In this document: positions 8,457 through 13,169 of the stretch, piece after piece
How the letters are laid out: each line of letters opens with the position of its first letter
Position numbering within the stretch: position 1 is the stretch's first letter
Assembly (NCBI GenBank): GCA_045631075.1
Contig: JAZQUC010000079.1
Coordinates: 1 to 20,497 of the forward strand
Reading direction: 5' to 3'
Origin: Fimenecus sp045631075
GTDB taxonomy: Bacteria; Bacillota; Clostridia; Oscillospirales; Acutalibacteraceae
DNA: 20,497 bases
The notes under the pieces: model-generated
Database searches by the model: none
Seen by the model: only the letters and a program-made list of their open reading frames with translations
Told to the model about the DNA's origin: nothing
Position numbers and translations under genes: made by a program

Positions 8457-8485
8457 ATTATAACAAATAAAGCTTAATAATACAA
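8457..8485 (-). promoter_or_regulatory. Strong sigma-A-type promoter of the rlmB operon
   Basis: On the minus strand TTGTAT (8485-8480), a 17-nt spacer and a perfect TATAAT (8462-8457), with TG one base before the -10 box (extended -10). It lies about 50 nt before the rlmB start and probably drives the five-gene run down to rsmI, where gaps are short or absent. Confidence 0.7.
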
Positions 8486-8557
8486 GTAGAAAATCCTTGA
8501 AAATCAACAAAAAAGAAGCCATTTTAACAAGCACAGAGCAAAAGAAAAACAAAAATA

Positions 8558-8597
8558 AAAAGTGCTGTTGCATTTTTAATGTCGCATAAGCACTTTT
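8558..8597. terminator. Hairpin, possible bidirectional terminator
   Basis: AAAAGTGCT (8558-8566) pairs with AGCACTTTT (8589-8597). The 22-nt interior can pair further (TTGC with GCAT). Both sides end in T-rich sequence on the appropriate strand. It lies between the repeat mosaic and the rlmB promoter and could stop minus-strand transcripts from the repeat side. Confidence 0.4.
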
Positions 8598-8623
8598 ATA
8601 GTTGTAATATGTAAATTTAATGT

Positions 8624-8859
8624 TAAATTGGAGTTTATCGGTGACATTGATTGGGTAATGCAACCTTGTAGGGGACGATGAGTCTCACCTGCCGGTTCGG
8701 TCGGTGCTTCTGCTTCGCAGAGGTGTCCACCGGACACCCGCACCCCACATCGTCCCGTTCCAAAGTATACTATTCACTTACTACGGGCGGATGAGACTCA
8801 TCCGCCCCTACATTTATAGTCGATATTAATAATCAAATCATCCCGATAAATTATAATTT
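8624..8859. repeat. MITE-like element, copy 1 (terminal inverted repeats)
   Basis: The left end is TAAATTGGAGTTTATCGG (8624-8641) and the right end is CCCGATAAATTATAATTT (8842-8859), its imperfect reverse complement. The interior holds a REPIN-like pair (8668-8811). The left 51 nt matches the reverse complement of 10742-10692 at about 44 positions, including the TTTATCGGTGAC block and the GTAATGCAACCTT block before GTAGGGG. No coding sequence or transposase is inside. Together with 8847-9104 this accounts for the gene-free stretch 8600-9103. Confidence 0.7.
8668..8811. repeat. REPIN-like pair of inverted GTAG-footed hairpins, left hairpin interrupted
   Basis: It starts GTAGGGG (8668-8674) and ends CCCCTAC (8805-8811). 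The left hairpin has arms GGGACGATG (8672-8680) and CATCGTCCC (8748-8756), split by about 60 nt of inserted, itself palindromic sequence (8688-8747). The right hairpin is an 11-bp perfect palindrome, GGGCGGATGAG (8785-8795) and CTCATCCGCCC (8797-8807). The 26-nt spacer between the hairpins is AT-rich. Confidence 0.75.
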
Positions 8860-9104
8860 GTCGGGCCCCTCAGTCACCTTACGGTGACAGCTCATTACTC
8901 GCCTGTCGGCTCAGACAGCGCTAATTCGGCATCCACTGGATGCCCGCGCCCCATCAAGTGGGGAGCCTTTGTTGGCCTTCCCCCTTGAGGGGAAGGTGGC
9001 ACGAGCAATGCGAGTGACGGAAGGGGGGGTACAATCGCAACGCAGTTCCTTCGTTCTGCACTCTGCACTTTGCGTTCTGCACTCATCCCTATAAGCTCCC
9101 AATT
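8847..9104. repeat. MITE-like element, copy 2, abutting copy 1
   Basis: The left end TAAATTATAATTTGTCGGG (8847-8865) is fused with the right end of copy 1 into a palindrome (8842-8865). The right end, read on the minus strand, is AATTGGGAGCTTATAGGG (9104-9087). Inside are a hairpin GTCACC-TTAC-GGTGAC (8873-8888), a module at 8900-8953 similar to the insert at 8688-8747, and the inverted-repeat block 8965-9083. Short frames in this stretch derive from the repeat and I do not call them genes. Confidence 0.65.
8965..9083 (-). repeat. Dispersed repeat block, inverted near-identical copy at 20381-20497
   Basis: The 119-nt block reads, in reverse complement, the same as 20381-20497 apart from one substitution near each end and two fewer C in a C run (7 versus 5). 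It contains the palindrome CCTTCCCC-TCAA-GGGGGAAGG when read on the minus strand. Fragments of the same block (GGAACTGCGTTGCAATT) occur at 10574-10590. Confidence 0.85.
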
Positions 9105-9970
9105 CAAACGTCTGTTATATTGCCGTAAACCTGAACTATTTCGAGTTTTTCACTTTCCAAAAAATCCTTTGGAGTAATGATTTTTCCGCTTTCAGGTGCA
9201 ATATCCACACCACAAGTTAAATATGCAAACCACACAAGATGAGCACATTGTGTAGTTTTTAATTTTTCGTCAGGATTTCTGCCTGTAAATATGCCGCCTG
9301 ATAAGGAATAATAAAGTCCTTTAAGGTTTTCTTCGGCGTATTGTCCTGCCTGATTCCGCACATCTTCACTTGCATTTTTTGGTCTTAAAACAGCCACCAA
9401 AGGATATTTTGTCCATGAGCCAACTAATGATGTATTTGACTTTTCACCTATCATAACCGCCTGAACGCCTTCGCCATTTTCTGCATCAGTTATGATCGTC
9501 GCGTGGCCATGACGCCAACCAAGGGAATGAATGCTCAAAGTGACGATAATGTCACCATTTTGCAAGTCGGCAAATTCAGGATTATAAATGTTTTCACCGT
9601 CCGTGTCAGTTATGTGCTCGTGACAAGCAAAAACACCTTTGCGATAGCAATAAAAATTTTTATCTTTTAAATAATAATCTCTGTATTCAGCTATTTTATC
9701 AGGTCTGCCGTCACTTAAAAGTTTATCAACGGCAGGTTTTCCAAGTCCTGATTGAGTAAAAATCTCGCTGTAATCGTCATCAGTTAATTGAATATTATTT
9801 TCAAACTTTCCAGTAATTTCAGACCATTTTTTGTCGTTACCAACAGCATCTTCATAGGCCAATTTGTCGGTTATTTCACTCAAAATAAAATCTGTACTGA
9901 AAAACACAATCAGCACAGCAAGAATGACTGTTATTACACGACAAATTTTATAAAAAATTCTATTTTTCAC
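9104..9970 (-). CDS. Membrane-anchored or exported permuted papain-fold (YiiX/NlpC-P60-like) cysteine hydrolase
   Basis: A 288-residue protein from a GTG start at 9970, with GGAG 7 nt upstream. Residues 8-30 are one hydrophobic helix after a basic start (MKNRIFYK), so it is exported or tethered outside the cell. Residues 136-160 read LQNGDIIVTLSI ... GWRHGHATIITD and supply the candidate catalytic His (154 or 156). Residues 240-256 read TQCAHLVWFAYLTCGVDI with Cys242, and ITPKDFLESEKL closes the domain. His before Cys is the circularly permuted order of the YiiX/YebB-like group of NlpC/P60 enzymes. Such proteins cleave amide or ester bonds in peptidoglycan or lipids; the substrate here is unknown. 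It has its own promoter and is divergent from spoVAC. Its TGA lies exactly at the edge of a repeat element. Confidence 0.72.
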   Translation of the reverse strand: MKNRIFYKICRVITVILAVLIVFFSTDFILSEITDKLAYEDAVGNDKKWSEITGKFENNIQLTDDDYSEIFTQSGLGKPAVDKLLSDGRPDKIAEYRDYYLKDKNFYCYRKGVFACHEHITDTDGENIYNPEFADLQNGDIIVTLSIHSLGWRHGHATIITDAENGEGVQAVMIGEKSNTSLVGSWTKYPLVAVLRPKNASEDVRNQAGQYAEENLKGLYYSLSGGIFTGRNPDEKLKTTQCAHLVWFAYLTCGVDIAPESGKIITPKDFLESEKLEIVQVYGNITDV

Positions 9971-10000
9971 CAGTTTTCTCCTGCAATTTTTATCACTTAT

Positions 10001-10029
10001 ATTTTACCACAAATCGCTTGACTTTTCAA
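10001..10029 (-). promoter_or_regulatory. Sigma-A-type promoter of the YiiX-like gene
   Basis: On the minus strand TTGAAA (10029-10024), 17 nt, TAAAAT (10006-10001), located 31 nt before the GTG start. It lies in the divergent region shared with spoVAC, for which I could not recognise a forespore (sigma-G) promoter with confidence. Confidence 0.6.
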
Positions 10030-10085
10030 TCTTTGTAATAAAAACACAGCAAAAGGGAAATCTATTCTTGAATGGAAGTGATTTT

Positions 10086-10529
10086 ATGTCAACAACAAAT
10101 AACGAATATAATAAAATGGCTGATAAAGCATCACCACCGTCACCAAAAATCAAAAATTGTATAAAGGCTTTTTTGTTTGGCGGTGGAATATGTACATTCG
10201 GTCAATTTCTCAACTGGGGATTTGAAAAGCTCAATTTTTCAGAAGATACTATCAAGGCACTTACACCATCCGTCCTTATTGTAATCGCTGCTATTCTTAC
10301 AGGTATCGGTGTTTTTGACAAAATTGCAAAACACGCAGGTGCAGGAACTATTGTACCCATTACAGGTTTTGCAAATTCCGTTGTGTCTCCTGCACTTGAA
10401 TTTAAAGCAGAGGGTATTATAATGGGTACGGGTGCGAACATTTTCAAAATTGCAGGTCCTGTAATCGCATATGGCACCTTCGCTGCAGTAGTTTATGGTG
10501 TAATATGTTACATTTTTCAGTTGTATTGA
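10086..10529 (+). CDS. spoVAC: Stage V sporulation protein AC
   Basis: A 147-residue membrane protein of the SpoVA channel, which moves dipicolinic acid into the forespore during sporulation and out during germination. The pattern matches SpoVAC well: PKIKNCIKAFLFGGGICTFGQ, GVFDKIAKHAGAGTIVPITGFANSVVSPALE, EGIIMGTGANIFKIAGPVIAYG. There are four hydrophobic segments. ATG 10086 is preferred (GGAAGTG with 5-nt spacing) over an in-frame TTG at 10068. In most spore formers spoVAC is followed by spoVAD and spoVAE; here the next bases after the stop codon are a repeat element and then a terminator and a convergent gene, so the gene is an orphan in this window. It is the best evidence that the organism, or its ancestor, sporulates. 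Confidence 0.93.
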   Translation: MSTTNNEYNKMADKASPPSPKIKNCIKAFLFGGGICTFGQFLNWGFEKLNFSEDTIKALTPSVLIVIAAILTGIGVFDKIAKHAGAGTIVPITGFANSVVSPALEFKAEGIIMGTGANIFKIAGPVIAYGTFAAVVYGVICYIFQLY

Positions 10530-10742
10530 TAAATTGAAGTTTGTCGGGGGAATGCAAATGAATAATGAATGATAAATAATTTCGGAACTGCGTTGCAATT
10601 ATAAGAAGACCGATATGGTTGGAATGTAGGGGCAGGTCTCTGTGCCTGCCCGTAAGTTTATCTGTTAACCGCGGGCGAGCACGGAGACTCGCCCCTACAA
10701 GGTTGCATTACCATATAAAGGTCACCGATAAATTATAATTTA
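10530..10742. repeat. MITE-like element, copy 3
   Basis: It begins TAAATTGAAGTTTGTCGGG at 10530, the base after the spoVAC TGA, and ends CCGATAAATTATAATTTA (10725-10742), an imperfect terminal inverted repeat. Inside are an AT-rich stretch, a remnant of the block found at 8965-9083 (GGAACTGCGTTGCAATT, 10574-10590) and a complete REPIN-like pair (10626-10698). It accounts for the whole gene-free gap up to the GH28 terminator. Confidence 0.72.
10626..10698. repeat. REPIN-like pair of inverted GTAG-footed hairpins (intact)
   Basis: The ends are GTAGGGGC (10626-10633) and GCCCCTAC (10691-10698). Hairpin 1 is GGGCAGG/CCTGCCC (10630-10636, 10645-10651). Hairpin 2 is GGGCGAG/CTCGCCC (10673-10679, 10688-10694). 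The two loops are also near reverse complements (GTCTCTGTGC against GCACGGAGAC), so the 73-nt unit is symmetrical as a whole. The spacer is 19-20 nt. Confidence 0.8.
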
Positions 10743-10753
10743 CACAATAAAAC

Positions 10754-10783
10754 AACGTGGCGAGGTGTATACCCCGCCACGTT
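10754..10783. terminator. Rho-independent terminator, probably bidirectional
   Basis: AACGTGGCG (10754-10762) pairs with CGCCACGTT (10775-10783); the loop region can add GG/CC pairs. TTTTTATTT follows on the plus strand and TGTTTTATT on the minus strand. It ends two bases from the GH28 stop codon and would stop GH28 transcription as well as read-through from spoVAC. Confidence 0.7.
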
Positions 10784-10784
10784 T

Positions 10785-12116
10785 TTATTTCACATCTGTG
10801 CCTGTAAATCTTATAAGTTCAAGATTTGGTGCGTTTTCTGCGTCAATTGCTTTATTATAATCATCACAGATAGTTCCCCATTGTACAGATGATTTTTCGA
10901 TAAGCACATTCTTTGCATTTCTTATAAAGAAACCACTATTCTTATACTTTTCAACACCATACTGAAGACAAGGTCTTAAATCATAAAGACCACAGTCCCA
11001 TTTAGATGTTTTTGTCATTGTGACACTTACATTTTCAAATGTTACATCTTCAATCATATTTTCTTCTGTACCATGAATGAGCACACCGTTTTCACCCTTG
11101 CAAGTGATATTGCGGAAACGAATATTCTTGATTTTACCTGATTTTGTGTTTTCATCACGATTAAATGTTGTAATTACGATAGGCTCTGCTGTGCCCCACC
11201 AATCAGGACAGAAACGACGAGTTTCTACAATACAGTTTGAGTATGTAACATTTTCAACATTACCACCGTCACGAATCTGAATTGAAAGACCACGATTGCT
11301 TCGTGAAATGATACAATTATCAACGATAACATTTCTAAAGTCACCAACACCTTCTGTACCGATTTTAATCGCAGCAGATGTTGAAATAAGAGTACAATTT
11401 GCAATAATAATATTTTCGCAAGGACCATATTCAGCATTACCCTTTGATGTTTTAAGGCAGATACAGTCGTCAGCACATTCAACGTGACATCCTAAAATTC
11501 TAACATTTGTGCAATGGTCAGGGTCGATACCGTCAGAGTTTGCAACATCCAAATCATTGAGAATTCTGATTTGTGAAATAAGCACATCATCACAACCTGC
11601 AGGATGAAGTGTCCAGAATGGAGCGTCAACAATAGTTACATCCTTGAATGTGATATTATTACTCTTTTCAACATAAATAACTGTTGGACGAGGATAGAAA
11701 TTACCTGTTACATAGTATTTATCCTTTCTTTCCACAAAAGCGTGACCATTAGCATCAATTGTACCTTCACCTGAAATTGTACAACCATCAGCCTCATAAC
11801 CATAAATGAACACGAAAGATGGCTTTCCTGTAACGGGATTTCCAATCAACGCAGTTTTAGGGTCATTAATCATATTGCAAGGACGGATATAACCATCAAT
11901 GTTGTCTGTTGCTTTAAGACGAGAACCTTTCTGCAAATGAAGTTCAACATTTTTCTTCATACGGATTGAGTCAGAATAATATGTCTTACCACTTGTAAGT
12001 ACAACCGTACCTCCACCATTTTTTTCTGCCTTATCAATAGCAGACTGAATAGCCTGACAGTCATTATTCACACCATTACCAAGTGCACCAAAATCTTCAG
12101 GATAAAAAAATAACAT
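10785..12116 (-). CDS. Glycoside hydrolase family 28 (polygalacturonase-like)
   Basis: A 443-residue right-handed beta-helix enzyme expected to hydrolyse galacturonic-acid linkages in pectin. The N-terminus FYPEDFGALGNGVNNDCQAIQSAI is the usual first helix turn. Active-site motifs are NSDGIDPD (Asp195 region) and ADDCICLKT (Asp216-Asp217). The usual GHG motif is replaced by SAAIKIG (247-253), and NRGLSIQIRDGG follows at the position of the RIK motif; this variant occurs in GH28-like proteins with exo activity or altered substrates. No signal peptide is visible, so it acts in the cytoplasm on imported oligomers. ATG 12116 is chosen: GGAGG lies 8 nt upstream, inside the longer GTG frame from 12131. 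It lies only 24 nt after tRNA-Thr on the same strand and probably shares its transcript. Confidence 0.9.
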   Translation of the reverse strand: MLFFYPEDFGALGNGVNNDCQAIQSAIDKAEKNGGGTVVLTSGKTYYSDSIRMKKNVELHLQKGSRLKATDNIDGYIRPCNMINDPKTALIGNPVTGKPSFVFIYGYEADGCTISGEGTIDANGHAFVERKDKYYVTGNFYPRPTVIYVEKSNNITFKDVTIVDAPFWTLHPAGCDDVLISQIRILNDLDVANSDGIDPDHCTNVRILGCHVECADDCICLKTSKGNAEYGPCENIIIANCTLISTSAAIKIGTEGVGDFRNVIVDNCIISRSNRGLSIQIRDGGNVENVTYSNCIVETRRFCPDWWGTAEPIVITTFNRDENTKSGKIKNIRFRNITCKGENGVLIHGTEENMIEDVTFENVSVTMTKTSKWDCGLYDLRPCLQYGVEKYKNSGFFIRNAKNVLIEKSSVQWGTICDDYNKAIDAENAPNLELIRFTGTDVK

Positions 12117-12140
12117 AATGTGGACCTCCACTAAAATTTA

Positions 12141-12216
12141 TGGAGCTGGTGACGGGACTCGAACCTGCGACCTGCTCATTACGAATGAGCTGCACTACCA
12201 ACTGTGCTACACCAGC
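12141..12216 (-). tRNA. tRNA-Thr (anticodon CGU)
   Basis: A 76-nt cloverleaf read on the minus strand: acceptor GCTGGTG/CACCAGC (7 bp), D arm GCAC/GTGC with loop AGTTGGTA, anticodon arm GCTCA/TGAGC with loop TTCGTAA (anticodon CGT, reading ACG, bases 12181-12183), variable AGGTC, T arm GCAGG/CCCGT with loop TTCGAGT, discriminator T and an encoded CCA. The T stem has one A-C mismatch and one G-U pair. A near-consensus promoter lies just upstream. Confidence 0.96.
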
Positions 12217-12234
12217 ATATATAGTTCAAGGGTT

Positions 12235-12263
12235 ATTATATTCTAACCATAAAAATTTTTCAA
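12235..12263 (-). promoter_or_regulatory. Near-consensus promoter of tRNA-Thr (and probably GH28)
   Basis: On the minus strand TTGAAA (12263-12258), 17 nt, TATAAT (12240-12235), 19 nt before the mature tRNA 5' end. The 24-nt gap between tRNA and GH28 cannot hold another promoter, so GH28 most likely depends on this one. Confidence 0.75.
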
Positions 12264-12291
12264 GTATTTTAATGCAAAACGAATCAAAGTG

Positions 12292-12300
12292 TGTTACAAT
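12292..12300 (+). promoter_or_regulatory. Extended -10 promoter of the SDR gene
   Basis: TGTTACAAT matches the extended -10 form (TG, one base, then TACAAT) 29 nt before the ATG at 12330. No convincing -35 box is present at 17 nt. Confidence 0.4.
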
Positions 12301-12329
12301 GATAAAAGCAATCCGAAAGGAATGATAAA

Positions 12330-13055
12330 ATGAAGAAAGTTGCATTTGTTACAGGTGGAGCAAAAGGAATCGGCTCTGCTATTGTTAAAAGACTTATAAA
12401 AGACGGATATAAAGTCGCATTCACATATAACAGTTCAGAAGAAAAAGCGTTGAATCTTTGTGCTGATTTAGGTGCAGATTGCAAGGCATACAAGCTTGAT
12501 ATTACCGACAGTAACGCTGTAAAAACTGTTATTGACGATGTCGAAAATAGTTTTGGTGAAATCTATGTTCTTGTTAATAATGCAGGTATTGCTGAACAAA
12601 CACTTTTTACTGATATTACCGACGAAATGTGGCACAAAATGATAAACACAAATCTTTCAGGTGCGTTCTTTTGCAGTCGTGCAGTCCTTAAATATATGAT
12701 TAACAGAAAATCAGGAAAAATAATTAACATTTCATCAATTTGGGGTGAAACAGGTGGTTCTTGTGAAGTGCATTACTCTGCATCAAAGTCAGGACTTATC
12801 GGTATGACAAAGGCACTTGCAAAGGAAGTGGGACTTTCAGGAATTACTGTTAATTCCGTGTCCCCTGGTGTTATATTAACTGATATGACAAGTCATTTTG
12901 ATGAAGATACCATGAATGCACTCAAAGACGAAACACCACTTAACAAAATTGGTACTCCCGAAGATGTTGCAGGTGCAGTTTCATTCTTAGCATCAAAAGA
13001 TGCTAACTTTATTACAGGACAAAACATTTCCGTTAATGGTGGAATGAACATATAA
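12330..13055 (+). CDS. Short-chain dehydrogenase/reductase (FabG-like)
   Basis: A 241-residue NAD(P)-dependent oxidoreductase with a classical Rossmann fold. The cofactor motif is TGGAKGIG (8-15), the structural motif NNAG (83-86), and the catalytic set is Ser136 (NISSIWG), Tyr149 and Lys153 (YSASK). The C-terminus FITGQNISVNGGMNI is typical of FabG-type enzymes. AAGGA precedes the ATG. It is a single-gene unit between tRNA-Thr/GH28 and uxaC, and not part of a fatty-acid synthesis cluster. It may be 3-oxoacyl-ACP reductase or, given its uronate-gene neighbours, a sugar-acid reductase; the sequence alone does not decide. A hairpin with a T run follows the stop codon. Confidence 0.9.
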   Translation: MKKVAFVTGGAKGIGSAIVKRLIKDGYKVAFTYNSSEEKALNLCADLGADCKAYKLDITDSNAVKTVIDDVENSFGEIYVLVNNAGIAEQTLFTDITDEMWHKMINTNLSGAFFCSRAVLKYMINRKSGKIINISSIWGETGGSCEVHYSASKSGLIGMTKALAKEVGLSGITVNSVSPGVILTDMTSHFDEDTMNALKDETPLNKIGTPEDVAGAVSFLASKDANFITGQNISVNGGMNI

Positions 13056-13074
13056 TTTGAGATTATACATTTTT

Positions 13075-13148
13075 GTAGGGGACGATGCCTTCATCGTCCC
13101 GCTTTTTTATATTTAAACGACAACGGCGGGGTCAAGACCCCGCCCTAC
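13075..13148. repeat. REPIN-like pair of inverted GTAG-footed hairpins (intact)
   Basis: The ends are GTAGGG (13075-13080) and CCCTAC (13143-13148). Hairpin 1 is GGGACGATG-CCTT-CATCGTCCC (13079-13100) and hairpin 2 is GGCGGGGTC-AA-GACCCCGCC (13125-13144), with an AT-rich spacer of about 22 nt. It is not inside a TAAATTGGAG-type element, which shows that the hairpin pair is an independent unit. It fills the gap between the convergent SDR and uxaC genes. Confidence 0.8.
13079..13108 (+). terminator. Terminator of the SDR gene formed by the first hairpin of the repeat
   Basis: A 9-bp GC-rich stem with a 4-nt loop (13079-13100) is followed by GC and six T (13103-13108), 24 nt after the SDR stop codon. 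The repeat hairpin appears to double as a rho-independent terminator. Confidence 0.6.
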
Positions 13149-13169
13149 CATATAGCATTAAGTTGTTTT

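Noticed and set aside
8842..8865. Rho-independent terminator (CCCGATAAAT/ATTTGTCGGG)
   Set aside because: The palindrome is explained by two element ends meeting, and no T run follows on either strand.
8600..9100. CRISPR array
   Set aside because: The repeats are palindromic, inverted and irregularly spaced, with no constant direct repeat and spacers, and no cas gene is present.
8895..9107. Open frames of 60-70 codons on the minus strand in the repeat block
   Set aside because: They follow the dispersed repeat exactly, with low-complexity, proline/arginine-rich translation and no ribosome binding site. The same peptide pieces recur from the inverted copy.
9971..10085. Sigma-G promoter of spoVAC
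   Set aside because: Several AT-rich blocks exist, but none fits the forespore consensus with the right spacing well enough to call.
12141..12216. tRNA-Thr as an integration site (att)
   Set aside because: There is no integrase and I saw no duplicated tRNA 3' end in the window; the next gene is an ordinary GH28.
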